Part shown: piece by piece, positions 37,801 to 47,199 of the stretch | Layout: every line of letters begins with the position of its first letter | Position numbering within the stretch: position 1 is the first letter of the stretch | NCBI GenBank assembly: GCA_037130365.1 | Contig: JBAXTE010000009.1 | Span: 56,335 to 120,334, forward strand | Direction of reading: 5' to 3' | Length of the DNA: 64,000 bases | From: JBAXTE01 sp037130365 | GTDB lineage: Bacteria; Bacteroidota; Bacteroidia; Bacteroidales; WCHB1-69 | The notes under the pieces: model-generated | Database searches by the model: none | What the model was told of the DNA's origin: nothing | What the model saw: the letters and a program-made list of their open reading frames with translations, nothing else | Translations under genes and position numbers: made by a program

Positions 37801-39340
37801 AAAATATCTTCAAAATCTATTCTATCGTGTGGATGGTCTGGCAACTGGAAAAATCAATATTATTGGGACCATAAATCGTCCTCAAATTGAAGGTAAAATT
37901 AAATTAATGCGTTCAGTTTGGGGGGTAAATTTCCTAAACATTGAATATACCATAAATCAAGAAATTGAATTGTCGAAAAATCGAATTAAGTTCGATAGCT
38001 TAACGGCGTATGATACTAGAAACAATATTGCAGTAGTAAATGGATACGTTTCTCATGAAGATTTTAAAAATTTTAAATTAGATTTAAACATAAAGACTTT
38101 CAATTTTATGGGCTTAAACACTACGCGCTCTATGAATGAACTTTTTTATGGTAAAGCCTTTGCTACTGGTGCTATTCATATTTTTGGGACTGCTCCAAAC
38201 ATTCAAATCGATGCGCAACTTGAAACGAATAATAACACAGAAATCTCAGTGCCAATTTCTTCAACTACAGTTGTTGATAAATCATCCTTTATAAACTTTG
38301 TCTCCAAACAACTTCATGAAAACCAAAATACTAATAATTCATTGATTGACTTGGGTTTAAAAATGAATTTCTTAGTGAACGTAACACCTTCCGCAAAATT
38401 TCATATTTTTCTAGATCCATCTACTGGCGGTTCGCTTCATGGCTCTGGAAATGGTAATATTCGATTAAATATCAACACAAATGGAGATTTTAACATGTAC
38501 GGAACTTATACCATTTCTAAAGGCCAATATGAAATGAAACTCAAAGATATTGTAACTCGGACTTTTGAAATTGAAAATGGCGGTACGATTCAATGGAATG
38601 GAAACCCAACAGATGCTGACATCGACATTAAAGCCGTTTTTCCTACTAGTGCATCACTATCGTCGATCCTTGCTATTGATTCAAGTAGTTCAACCGGATA
38701 TAATCGGAAAGTTAAAGTGTTGAGTGTCTTAAAACTATCTGGAAAACTTCTTAACCCTGAAGTGAGATTTGGTATTGAACTTCCTAATTCTGACAATACT
38801 ACTCGAACTTCATTTTATAATTTAATTGATACAACAAACGATCAAAATATGATTCGCCAAACTTTTTCATTACTAGTGCTAGGTAGATTTGAACCGGAAA
38901 ATAATCAGTCTGGAAACATTGTAGGTGAAGGAGTTGGAATGTCTTCTATGGAGTTGATATCTAATCAATTGAGCAACTTTGTATCCCAAGTTAGCAACGA
39001 TATTAATGTGGGATTTAACTATAAAATGGCTGATCAAATTACTACAGAAGAACTACAAATTGCCGTTTCAACTCAAATTTTGAACGATCGTGTAACGATA
39101 GAAGGAAACGTGAGTGCAGGTGGACAAAATAAGTATGTCCAAAATACAAATAATGTAGTAGGTGATATTATTGTGGAAGTAAAATTAACTTCGGATGGGA
39201 AGTGGCGAACAAAAATGTATAATGTTGCAAATACCAACGAATACACATACCAAAATGCGCCTTATGTGCAAGGGCTAGGGTTTATTTATCGAGTTGATTT
39301 TAATAAACTATCCGAAATATTTAAAAAGAATAAACAATAA
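34868..39340 (+). CDS. tamB: TamB-like translocation/assembly module protein
   Basis: About 1490 residues. One N-terminal membrane helix (about residues 15-35) leads into IPSVQTFVAQQLALYFSNEL, the start typical of Bacteroidota TamB. Then comes some 1200 residues of AsmA/DUF490-type beta-sheet and a C-terminal TamB domain (about 1130-1490) with GSLHGSGNGNIRLNINTNGDF and the LVLGRF block. TamB bridges the periplasm and helps lipid transport and outer-membrane protein assembly. No ATG is available at the right place, so I chose TTG at 34868 (another TTG at 34862 is possible). It is divergent from tsaD with overlapping promoter regions. Confidence 0.88.
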   Translation: MKRKIIKKIGTIVVWSIGSILLDLIILILLMLIPSVQTFVAQQLALYFSNELHVKINIERIYISPSLDVVMNKVYISDQHYNPMIVSEKMIVDITNFNPVEKTLSIRNILLNEPEIYLKKYATDSVINLQFIVDYFSSKDTIQQNKKWTIKSSSFSLENAHFCFDNFHKLPLVNPKNIDFNRLNIRKINAKFSSIAILQDTIKGNIDHFSMIDSSGFWIKKLSGKALFCNGKIQLDRMALETPNSKLYANMAVSYNQSSDFEDFTNRVFFNIKIFNSSVNTKDISFFMKDSGLFENKIKLKAHISGSLNQLSIKEMVVSFGSKSSLSGNVTIHEILQPDKIKIDGFISNLSTNIEDIQQIKLPKNKSIKLPTEIAKIGKIVAKGKFNGTLQNFTSKVDLTTSAGSVGCDILFNTHNKKVSYTATVQSTNFDFSIFFPNSGVKKTSIHTDITGTGLSKSNIDVKINGNIEYIEYRDYVFKNSKIDGNYSNKIFFGHILIDDPMLFLDFNGTIDYSNKIPRYQFIADVEHAKLVELQLINRHISSQLSTHLNATIEGDKFDDFVGEVKFFDTKYFEKDKMYELKKLDVISSFSLIGYRSIDITSDWIDLTANGKFQYSDLGNAFNYILKKFLPSYVPEKIGIDKLVTITNNSKKTTTKSNNSISERRFLSFDINVKDSDPISELFVPSIKAKGKTSISGFLNTITQHIEFQLNTDTLNIGELSFEQIEIKGNSIDSLLNLDINCKEFALSRRDTLIFSNIHSLTSLKNDSLQFSLLWNNNNTVSKQSLINGMLVFSKTPIIKGTLISSNIYLNDSLWNVNPRNSFFVDSKSFGFSNLQFYSKNKQVMFDGIASHNPDDVLKVKLVDFNISEADEWTSHRNFDLDGIVNGEVELSQIFDKFSIITNLKILSLGLNGQKLGNANVVSAWDARKNGLFVNIDVLYRGNVGEAKPVTIQGYFYPKNGALDLQADLLNFKLKVIEKYLQNLFYRVDGLATGKINIIGTINRPQIEGKIKLMRSVWGVNFLNIEYTINQEIELSKNRIKFDSLTAYDTRNNIAVVNGYVSHEDFKNFKLDLNIKTFNFMGLNTTRSMNELFYGKAFATGAIHIFGTAPNIQIDAQLETNNNTEISVPISSTTVVDKSSFINFVSKQLHENQNTNNSLIDLGLKMNFLVNVTPSAKFHIFLDPSTGGSLHGSGNGNIRLNINTNGDFNMYGTYTISKGQYEMKLKDIVTRTFEIENGGTIQWNGNPTDADIDIKAVFPTSASLSSILAIDSSSSTGYNRKVKVLSVLKLSGKLLNPEVRFGIELPNSDNTTRTSFYNLIDTTNDQNMIRQTFSLLVLGRFEPENNQSGNIVGEGVGMSSMELISNQLSNFVSQVSNDINVGFNYKMADQITTEELQIAVSTQILNDRVTIEGNVSAGGQNKYVQNTNNVVGDIIVEVKLTSDGKWRTKMYNVANTNEYTYQNAPYVQGLGFIYRVDFNKLSEIFKKNKQ
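34876..34883 (-). promoter_or_regulatory. -7 box of tsaD inside the tamB coding start
   Basis: TAATTTTG on the minus strand fits TAnnTTTG, 19 bases before the tsaD ATG. It lies within codons 3-6 of tamB. A TTG is present 15 bases further upstream, shorter than the usual 19. Confidence 0.5.
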
Positions 39341-39438
39341 AAGTGAGTGAATTTTGTAAGTAGACAAGTCTCCTAATGACTATTTATATTCGCGTAAATG
39401 AGCACAATCCACATTTTCAGTGGTCTAATTTATTGAAA

Positions 39439-40590
39439 TTATTTTAAAAAGTCAATATCAATAATTACAATTTCGGGGCGGTTGCCAATTCGAACTGGCG
39501 GTCCCCATGTACCATAACCTGATGATACATAAAAATGGGTCATCCCCTTTTTCAAATATCCCCAACTTTTTTCAAAAATTGAATTAGTGATGTAATTAAA
39601 TGGCCAGAATTGACCATTATGAGTATGCCCAGAAAGTTGGAGGTCCACTCCTACTCGTTGACTTTCGGAAAGTGCAAACGGCTGATGGTCTAGTAATATT
39701 ATTGGTTTTGATGTGTCTATATTTTCCATTAGCACATCTAAAGAAGCACGTTTTTTTCCACTAAATCGAGATGCATCTTTGTCATCACGACCAACCAAAT
39801 AAAAAGAGCTATCTATAAAAACCGAGGTATCAACAAGTAAATTTATATTTAAGGAATTTAAATATTTTGAAGTCTGCGAAAAATTGCCAATATGTTCATG
39901 GTTTCCAGGTACTGCCCATATTCCGAGTGGTGCTTTCAGTTCTTTAAGCGGTTTTCCAATATTATACTTCAATATCGGTGTTAGCTCTTCATCTAAAATA
40001 TCACCTGGAATCATAATTATATCAGGGTAAAAGCTATTCATATTCTCTGTCATCCAACCTAAATATCGAGCATTCACGATAGTTCCTAAGTGAATATCGG
40101 AGGCCATAGCTATACGCAAATGTTTATACTTTGCTGTAGTTTTATTTATTTTCAAATTAAGATGGACAATTTGAGCGTGACGTGCATTATAGTTTCCGTA
40201 AATAATTAATCCACTCACTACAAAAACAGAAATTGACAAGGTAATATATTTCAGAAGTTGTGCTTGGGGAGAGCCTTGTAATGGAAGAAAGTGGGCAAAA
40301 TGGTTAACTAATCTTATTAAATCAATTGATAATACAATCAAAAAGAAATATAATGAAGCGACCATCCAAAATACTCCAACCCAAGTTGTAAAAAAATGAA
40401 GTGCCATTAATGATTCAGTGCCGGTAAAGCGCGATACAATAAAGCTTGCTGAAAGTGTCCAAAATAAAATGGAATAGGTCAATTTTAGCCAATAAATATT
40501 TGGCATTGCTTGATATCCACGAATAAATACATAATAACTAGCCGAAAGAAAGACTAAAGAGAAAATTGAGATAAATATAATTTTATTCAT
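39439..40590 (-). CDS. membrane-bound metallophosphoesterase
   Basis: 383 residues. Four to five membrane helices occupy the first 140 residues. The calcineurin-like phosphoesterase domain follows with all metal motifs: ASDIHLGTIV (Asp, His), PGDILDEEL (Asp), VPGNHEHIG (Asn, His) and the terminal LSGHTHNGQFWP. The family (YkuE/YaeI-like) includes enzymes acting on lipid-linked phosphates such as UDP-diacylglucosamine, though that substrate is not shown here. The catalytic side could face either way. It stands alone, convergent with tamB. Confidence 0.9.
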   Translation of the reverse strand: MNKIIFISIFSLVFLSASYYVFIRGYQAMPNIYWLKLTYSILFWTLSASFIVSRFTGTESLMALHFFTTWVGVFWMVASLYFFLIVLSIDLIRLVNHFAHFLPLQGSPQAQLLKYITLSISVFVVSGLIIYGNYNARHAQIVHLNLKINKTTAKYKHLRIAMASDIHLGTIVNARYLGWMTENMNSFYPDIIMIPGDILDEELTPILKYNIGKPLKELKAPLGIWAVPGNHEHIGNFSQTSKYLNSLNINLLVDTSVFIDSSFYLVGRDDKDASRFSGKKRASLDVLMENIDTSKPIILLDHQPFALSESQRVGVDLQLSGHTHNGQFWPFNYITNSIFEKSWGYLKKGMTHFYVSSGYGTWGPPVRIGNRPEIVIIDIDFLK

Positions 40591-40647
40591 TTTTGTAAAG
40601 ATTTTTGATAACTAACTCCAATATATCAATTTTGTTTTATCCATCTC

Positions 40648-40684
40648 AAAAAAAAGCTACCCTGTATATACAAGATAGCTTTTT
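40648..40684 (-). terminator. rho-independent terminator of the C25 protease gene
   Basis: A 9-bp stem (AAAAAGCTA 40651-40659 with TAGCTTTTT 40676-40684) encloses an inner TGTA/TACA pair. On the minus strand it ends in eight T. It lies 42 bases after the protease stop. Confidence 0.85.
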
Positions 40685-40726
40685 AAAATTGTTGGATTAT
40701 TCAAAACTTTTATGCAAATGCATTCT

Positions 40727-43700
40727 TTATTTAATGATAAACTTATGAACTTTATTATCCAAGTTTGTTTTTAAATAATAGACTCCTTTACTTAAGTCGC
40801 TTAAAGAAATATTTACAGTATTAATTCCCGCTGATTTTTCAATGGATTCTGAATAAACTAATTTGCCAATCGTGTTATATATTGTAAATAACGCCAAATC
40901 ACGATTTTGGGTGTAATACACTAAGTTGAAATTCCCATCATTGGAAGGATTTGGATATAACTCAACATAAGAAGCAGTTTGAATTTCTTCGATTCCAATG
41001 GATGTAATTTGAATTTGTTGCGATGTAGTATCACTTCCACAATCATTAAAAGCAATTAATGTGGCTGTAAAAGATCCTGTTTGTGTGTATGTATGCGAAG
41101 GGGAAACTTCGTTTGAGGAATTTCCATCTCCAAAACTCCAAAAATAGGAAGTTGGATTATTGGTGGATTGATTTGTAAATGTAACGTATGTTGAGGCAAT
41201 TGTTGGTACAAATGCTGCAATTGGTTTAGCATTAACAGTAATGTTCATAGTTGAAGGGCTGCCCTGTCCGCAATCATTAACTCCAATTACACTTATTGTT
41301 CCTGATTGAGCATTTGTAAAATCAACAGTAATTGATGTTGTGTTACTAGTTCCTGTGGCTCCATTAGGCAAAGTCCATATATATGAATTTACATGATCCA
41401 ACGCAGTTATCGAATATTGTGAGTTACTATTCTGACAAACAGAAAGACTACCAGTTATACTACATGGCATTGCTGGTAAAGCACCTACGATTACTTGCAA
41501 AGACGCATAGTTGCCAGATGCACAACTATTTACACCACGCACTTGAATAGTACCCGAAGTAGCTCCTACCCCATAATTAACAGTAATTGTATTTGAAGTA
41601 CTGGTTCCAACAGCTCCAGAAGGTAAAATCCATTCGTATGAAGTAGCATTTGCGATAACTGGGACATTATAAACAACACTTTGCTCTCCTTGACAAATTG
41701 AAGCATTGCCAGAAATGAGACCTGGATTTGCTGGAGCAGCTAAAACTGTAACAGAAAATGTGCTTGGGCTGCTATTCCCACATGAATTGTGAGCAGCAAC
41801 AGTAATATTGCCACCAGTAAATGCTGTAGCAAAATCAACAGTTATTGAATTTGTAGTACTAACTCCTGTCGCTCCCGAAGGCAATGTCCAAACATAAGAA
41901 TCTGCTCCTGCAACTAACGGAACTTGGTAAACAACATCTTGTTGATTACTACATACATTCGCAGTTCCAGTTATTATAGATGGGACTACTGTAGAACCAA
42001 CCACAACACTAACAGGAACAATTGGGCTAGTACATGGAGCTTCTTGAAAATACATATTATAGAAATAGTAATAATAAGATAATTTACCTGTAGTGCCAGC
42101 AGTAGAACTATCCACAGAAATTACCCCCGGCATAACGTATGGATAAGATGCGCCAGTATTATTACGATATAAATTACAAGTTCCTTGAACTAATAGTTTT
42201 AATCTATTACCAGCAGGAATATCTAAATTTAATGCAACTCTACTTATTCCTGAAGGGATATTTACTGTTACTTGATTAATTGTATCCCCAGCACTATTTA
42301 ATAAAAATATTTTTCTATTTCCAGCTGAACTGGCATTAAATACTGCAGATTTTAAAGTAACCGGACGAGTACAAGTTAAATTAATTCCGTGTACGGTATT
42401 ACTTGTAAACATTGCACCAGAGGCATTTGACTTAGTGTCTCCAACGGTATCAAGTGGATTATCAATTGAAGATTGAACGTAATAAGTTGTTGTGGTTGAA
42501 AGTATAGGAGTAGTATATGAAGGTCCAGTAAATATTGAAACTCCACCAGATTGAGCATACCATTTAATAATTCCATTTCCAGTAGCACTTAAAACAACAC
42601 TACTAGGTGTACAAATTGAAGAACCATTTGCAACTGGTGCTGAAAGTCCCACTTGAATATATGCGGTTCTGATAAGTGAATCAGTTCCACAAGCTCCTGC
42701 ATTCGCAATCAATTTCACAGAATAACTTCCAGATTGTGTATATTGATGAACTGGGGAAACTTCTGTACTTGTAGTGCCATCACCAAAATTCCATAAATAG
42801 GTAAGCGCATTTTGAGTACTATTTAGAAAGTTAACATTAAATGGAATATTACATCCGCTTAAATTATCTCCTGTAAATTGTGCATCAAAAACTAAATTTT
42901 GAACTGAATAACTTTTTGAGATGGTATCATTCGCATGATTTCCATCAACTTGACCATTTGGCGACGAAATCCAACATTTAAACACATGACTTCCAACTGT
43001 TAGTGGAATTGCTGGAAAAGTATAATCAGCCGTAGCCAAACTTGCAATTGAACCAGACCAATTCTGTGAAACGACTGATCCATTATCAATTTTATAAGAA
43101 ATAATAGCACTTGTTAATTCATTTAATCCCATATTTCGAAGCGTAACTTTTGGTTGAATAGAAATATTTGAACAATTATATGATGTTTCAGGGTTCAAAA
43201 CCGTTACTGGTGCTAAATCATAGGGTATAGCTGGATTAAGAATATATAGCAATCCCATAAATGGTTGGCGATTTTGTTTTGTAACCACAATATCAGCAGT
43301 GTCAGCTGTATTAATTGCAGAAAAAGTAAGGGCAGCAATTCCATTTGTACCTGCCAATTTTGCATCAAGCAATGTTCCATTTAACGAAATAGCAACGTAT
43401 GCACCAGCTTCTGTAGTAACATTCAAAGTTGTAACTCCAACATTTTGAGGATTGGAATAAGTCACCGTTAATGCTGTTGGAATGGATAAATAAGTCATTA
43501 CTGAAGGATCTCCCATCAGATGATATATTTCCCAATAATAAACTTTGTTTGTTGAATTCGACGATTGTACAGAAATATTTCCACCCTGAGTCATTTGTCC
43601 GTTGGTAATAAACCAGTTCGCTTCAGTAATACTTTGTGTATGAAACAATTTATCATATGCACCTAGCGCTGTAGCACTAAATGTAGGGGTACCAGTAACA

Positions 43701-45310
43701 GTGGATCTTACTCCAACTGACCAATAAAAATCTTCGTCCCATAATGAGTTATTTGAAGCGCCAATGTATCCTACTGCCCCTTTATTTGCCGTTTTCAACA
43801 GCGACTCGCCAAAGCAATCACCACTTGGATAATCAAATTTATTAGATAGACAGCAGTTTCCAATCATCAAACCATACTTGTTTGCATTCGTCATTTGGGC
43901 AATATTGCTTGTTTGATATGAAGGATCGGCCCATCCGGTTTCTGAACAATGTGCGGTATAGTTTGCATATCCAACACCTGCACCAATAACAGCTCTCATT
44001 GTTGGGTCAAAAGCGTTATTATCTGTTTCAGGATATAATTTTTTATAAACATAAGAATATCCATTTGTGGTATTAAAATAGGTACTTGCATAATTAATTT
44101 GGCCATTTGCATGTGTTGGCGACCAAGAAGCATCTACCCCAGCAACTAAATACGCAGTATCTAAATAACCAGTACTTGGCATCGTGTATTTTTCATACAT
44201 CAACGTTTTATCAATTTGTGGTTGCAATTGTGAAGTGGCAGATGCAGAAAAGCGACCATAATACATATCTGGAATATTATCTGAAGCACCATCAAACGTA
44301 CAATAATATAAATCCGATGGATGGGTTCCTGTAGTTCCAGTAAATGCAGGAATTTGAGCCACATCTCCAACAAATAGCACATACGTAGGTGCTGGATTTG
44401 CAGTTGTTCCTGCAGTATAAAGTCCTTGTAAATAATTTTTTATCGAAGTTGTTGTGGTACCAACACTTGCATTATTTGTATATGCTTCGATTATTGTAAA
44501 TCCTTTTTTTCGTTTCCATTGGATAAATGGTTGTAATTGGGTTTGAAACATTGGATCAGAAACAATTACATATTTCATAGGATACTTAGATATGATATCT
44601 TTTCTTGCATTTAAAGGATATAATATTACACTTGAAAAGTTGGCATCAAATGCTGGTGAATAATGGTTTTCGTAAGCATTAAGCGTAGCAGCTGCATCGG
44701 GATTATTATATTTGACTTCTACTTGCAAATTATTTAATATTCGAAGTGTATTCGTAACGGGGTTGTATTGAATTGGAGAAATAACCAAATTTGCTAATTT
44801 TACGCCTCTCATTGTCCCAACTTGCTCGATTGATGCAATCGAATTTGCTAAAAACTCATCTTTTGAATACGTGGTTGCATCCATTTGAAATTGAATTTCA
44901 TTTGCGGGAATGTTTTTAGAATACGAAGGTTGACAAGGAATTAACTTATTTGAAATTCCATAAGCAGATAGAGGAATAATTTCTTCAGAATAACCTTTTA
45001 CAATGACTTGATAATCTCCACCGTATGGCAATTCAATTAATTTGTTAAACGTTGGTAATTGAGGTTTGCCAATGTTGTACAACTTAGAAAAACCATCAAT
45101 AATTACATCATTAAATAATCCCTGTGGGGTGGCTACTGGTGCCAACTTCATATTAGAAATTGATACTTTTACCATTAACGACGATTGATTGTTACTCACT
45201 ATCGTTAATCCAGTTTTTTCTCCATGAAGCCTCAGGTCTGTTTGAGCTTCAACGGTTAGTGTAGCAATTGACATTATACAAACTACCACAAAAAGAATAC
45301 TTTTTTTCAT
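40727..45310 (-). CDS. gingipain-like C25 cysteine protease with PKD domains and T9SS signal
   Basis: 1527 residues. After a signal peptide (cleavage near VEAQ) comes a gingipain-type propeptide (about 25-230), then a C25 catalytic domain. The likely catalytic pair is His454 (TAHCSETGW) and Cys486 or Cys487 (GNCCLSN); the 33-residue spacing from His454 to Cys487 resembles that of RgpB as I recall it. Ig-like and CARDB-like modules follow, then a PKD domain (WNFGDGTTSTEVSPVHQY), three PKD-like/SprB-like repeats (YVWTLPSGATG, YEWILPSGAVG, YIWTLPNGATG), another PKD (WSFGDGNSSNEVSPSHTY) and a type A T9SS domain (VELYPNPSNDGNFNLVYY, ending KVHKFIIK). Expected to be a surface or secreted endoprotease. 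Confidence 0.92.
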   Translation of the reverse strand: MKKSILFVVVCIMSIATLTVEAQTDLRLHGEKTGLTIVSNNQSSLMVKVSISNMKLAPVATPQGLFNDVIIDGFSKLYNIGKPQLPTFNKLIELPYGGDYQVIVKGYSEEIIPLSAYGISNKLIPCQPSYSKNIPANEIQFQMDATTYSKDEFLANSIASIEQVGTMRGVKLANLVISPIQYNPVTNTLRILNNLQVEVKYNNPDAAATLNAYENHYSPAFDANFSSVILYPLNARKDIISKYPMKYVIVSDPMFQTQLQPFIQWKRKKGFTIIEAYTNNASVGTTTTSIKNYLQGLYTAGTTANPAPTYVLFVGDVAQIPAFTGTTGTHPSDLYYCTFDGASDNIPDMYYGRFSASATSQLQPQIDKTLMYEKYTMPSTGYLDTAYLVAGVDASWSPTHANGQINYASTYFNTTNGYSYVYKKLYPETDNNAFDPTMRAVIGAGVGYANYTAHCSETGWADPSYQTSNIAQMTNANKYGLMIGNCCLSNKFDYPSGDCFGESLLKTANKGAVGYIGASNNSLWDEDFYWSVGVRSTVTGTPTFSATALGAYDKLFHTQSITEANWFITNGQMTQGGNISVQSSNSTNKVYYWEIYHLMGDPSVMTYLSIPTALTVTYSNPQNVGVTTLNVTTEAGAYVAISLNGTLLDAKLAGTNGIAALTFSAINTADTADIVVTKQNRQPFMGLLYILNPAIPYDLAPVTVLNPETSYNCSNISIQPKVTLRNMGLNELTSAIISYKIDNGSVVSQNWSGSIASLATADYTFPAIPLTVGSHVFKCWISSPNGQVDGNHANDTISKSYSVQNLVFDAQFTGDNLSGCNIPFNVNFLNSTQNALTYLWNFGDGTTSTEVSPVHQYTQSGSYSVKLIANAGACGTDSLIRTAYIQVGLSAPVANGSSICTPSSVVLSATGNGIIKWYAQSGGVSIFTGPSYTTPILSTTTTYYVQSSIDNPLDTVGDTKSNASGAMFTSNTVHGINLTCTRPVTLKSAVFNASSAGNRKIFLLNSAGDTINQVTVNIPSGISRVALNLDIPAGNRLKLLVQGTCNLYRNNTGASYPYVMPGVISVDSSTAGTTGKLSYYYYFYNMYFQEAPCTSPIVPVSVVVGSTVVPSIITGTANVCSNQQDVVYQVPLVAGADSYVWTLPSGATGVSTTNSITVDFATAFTGGNITVAAHNSCGNSSPSTFSVTVLAAPANPGLISGNASICQGEQSVVYNVPVIANATSYEWILPSGAVGTSTSNTITVNYGVGATSGTIQVRGVNSCASGNYASLQVIVGALPAMPCSITGSLSVCQNSNSQYSITALDHVNSYIWTLPNGATGTSNTTSITVDFTNAQSGTISVIGVNDCGQGSPSTMNITVNAKPIAAFVPTIASTYVTFTNQSTNNPTSYFWSFGDGNSSNEVSPSHTYTQTGSFTATLIAFNDCGSDTTSQQIQITSIGIEEIQTASYVELYPNPSNDGNFNLVYYTQNRDLALFTIYNTIGKLVYSESIEKSAGINTVNISLSDLSKGVYYLKTNLDNKVHKFIIK

Positions 45311-45666
45311 GTTTACCTTATTTAATTATTTTTGATTAAATATTATCCCAATATTTCAATGAGCCAAAATAATAAAAAAATATAGAACTTCGTGTAAAAT
45401 ACGAAATATTTAACATTACTAAACAAATAAGCTAAAATTTTTTTCTAAAACTGGAATATTGATGTTTGTAGTTTATATATATAAGCTTGTTAATCAAAAG
45501 TTTGTGCATTTGATTTTTGATTAACCTCAAATTTATTTTAAAAGAATTTGGATAACTAGAAAGGTAACTATTTTTTTTAGATCATCATGAACGGCAATAT
45601 TAAAAATTTTAGGGGGCTTCCTTTATATAAACCTAAATTTCAAAATTTATATACTGATCTTCTATA

Positions 45667-45683
45667 TGTAATAAGTCATTACA
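45667..45683. promoter_or_regulatory. palindrome TGTAAT-N5-ATTACA, candidate operator of cstA
   Basis: A perfect 6-bp inverted repeat with a 5-base spacer, centred about 63 bases before the expected cstA transcription start. The size and position suit a dimeric helix-turn-helix activator, possibly of the CRP/FNR class; this is inference. Confidence 0.45.
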
Positions 45684-45723
45684 CTTGTTTTAGATTTTTA
45701 TCGGACATTATTGTTTTAATTTA

Positions 45724-45731
45724 TAAATTTG
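45724..45731 (+). promoter_or_regulatory. -7 box of cstA
   Basis: TAAATTTG fits TAnnTTTG, 13 bases before the ATG at 45745. There is no TTG at the usual -33 distance, which fits an activator-dependent promoter. Confidence 0.45.
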
Positions 45732-45744
45732 CTTAAAAAAAACA

Positions 45745-47193
45745 ATGATTACATTTATCATTTCGGTTGTAGCATTAATTTTAGGCTACGTCATTTATGG
45801 AAAATTTATTGAAAAAGTTTTTGGAGCCAATAAAGAGGCTATTACTCCAGCATATTCTAAGGAAGATGGAGTAGATTTTGTCCCCATGGGCTGGGCGAAA
45901 ATCTTTTTAATTCAGTTTTTAAATATTGCAGGCTTGGGACCAATTTTCGGAGCTGTTGCAGGTGCAATGTGGGGTCCAGTTGCTTTTCTGTGGATTGTAC
46001 TTGGATGTATTTTTGCTGGCGCCGTTCACGATTATCTTTCTGGAATGTTATCGATAAGACTAGGTGGATGGAGTATTCCTGAAATAATTGGAAAATATCT
46101 TGGCACTGGAATAAAACAGTTTATGCGTGTATTTACAATAATTTTAATGATTTTAGTGGGCGCTGTCTTTGTGATGGGACCAGCTAAAATATTGGATTCT
46201 ATTTCGCAAGGATATTTATCTGTAACTTTTTGGGCGGTGATAGTTTTTGTGTATTATATGTTGGCAACCATGCTTCCTATAGACAAATTAATAGGAAAAA
46301 TTTATCCATTTTTTGGTTTTTGTCTGTTGTTTATGGCAATAGGAATTACAGGTGCAATGTTTTATTACAACGCTCCTATTCCAGAACTCACGTTACAGAA
46401 CTTCACCAATATGCACTCACAAGGATCGTCTATGCCAATTTTTCCAATGATGTTTGTTACCATCGCTTGTGGAGCCATTTCTGGATTTCATGCTACTCAA
46501 TCACCATTGATGGCTCGATGTATTAAAAACGAAAAACTTGGACGAAGAGTTTTTTATGGTGCAATGATTACCGAAGGAATTGTAGCATTAATTTGGGCAG
46601 CCGCCGGAATGGCATTCTTTGGAGGTGTAAAGGAATTAAATATTGCAATGAATGAACATCAAGGAAATGCGGCATGGGTTGTTGACACCATTTCGCGATC
46701 TTGGCTAGGTTCTATTGGTGGAATATTAGCACTTTTGGGTGTTGTTGCAGCACCAATTACTTCTGGCGACACTGCTTTGCGAAGTGCTCGATTAATTATT
46801 GCAGACTTTTTAAACCTGGAACAAAAAAGTATTCGAAAACGTCTTTACATAAGCGTTCCAATTTTTGTAGCTTGTTTTCTCCTAATGCAAGTTGGCTTTG
46901 ATGTTATTTGGCGCTATATGGCTTGGAGCAATCAAACATTAGCAATGGTTGTATTATGGGCAGTTACAGTTTATATGTTCCAAGAACACAAACCGTATAT
47001 TATCTCTTTAGTTCCAGCAATATTTATGACCGTAGTTTGCTCTTGTTATATATTGGTAGCACCCGAAGGACTCCAGTTACCTCAAAATATTGCGTATCCA
47101 ATTGGTGGTGCAATTTCGGCTGCAATCGTTGGATTTTTTGTAGTTTATACTTTTAGATACAAGCGAAAAATTCAAAAACTCACTTCTAATTAG
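45745..47193 (+). CDS. cstA: carbon starvation protein A family transporter
   Basis: 482 residues, about 12 membrane helices. CstA hallmarks are visible: the N-terminal GYVIYGKFIEKVFG, the GLGPIFGAVAGAMWGPVAFLW block, HDYLSGMLSIR, and GFHATQSPLMARCI. Members import peptides or pyruvate and are induced by carbon limitation. This is the short form (about 480 residues) common in Bacteroidota, lacking the C-terminal extension of E. coli CstA (about 700). The substrate is not determined from sequence. It is followed after 6 bases by a DEDDh exonuclease gene, so the two are likely co-transcribed. Confidence 0.92.
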   Translation: MITFIISVVALILGYVIYGKFIEKVFGANKEAITPAYSKEDGVDFVPMGWAKIFLIQFLNIAGLGPIFGAVAGAMWGPVAFLWIVLGCIFAGAVHDYLSGMLSIRLGGWSIPEIIGKYLGTGIKQFMRVFTIILMILVGAVFVMGPAKILDSISQGYLSVTFWAVIVFVYYMLATMLPIDKLIGKIYPFFGFCLLFMAIGITGAMFYYNAPIPELTLQNFTNMHSQGSSMPIFPMMFVTIACGAISGFHATQSPLMARCIKNEKLGRRVFYGAMITEGIVALIWAAAGMAFFGGVKELNIAMNEHQGNAAWVVDTISRSWLGSIGGILALLGVVAAPITSGDTALRSARLIIADFLNLEQKSIRKRLYISVPIFVACFLLMQVGFDVIWRYMAWSNQTLAMVVLWAVTVYMFQEHKPYIISLVPAIFMTVVCSCYILVAPEGLQLPQNIAYPIGGAISAAIVGFFVVYTFRYKRKIQKLTSN

Positions 47194-47199
47194 CTAATT

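Larger units (their letters stand above)
45311..45744. other. 434-base divergent regulatory region
   Basis: It separates the C25 protease gene (minus) from cstA (plus). No gene is seen. It contains the palindrome at 45667-45683 and a -7 box at 45724-45731. The rest is AT-rich with no further structure that I can support. Confidence 0.6.
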
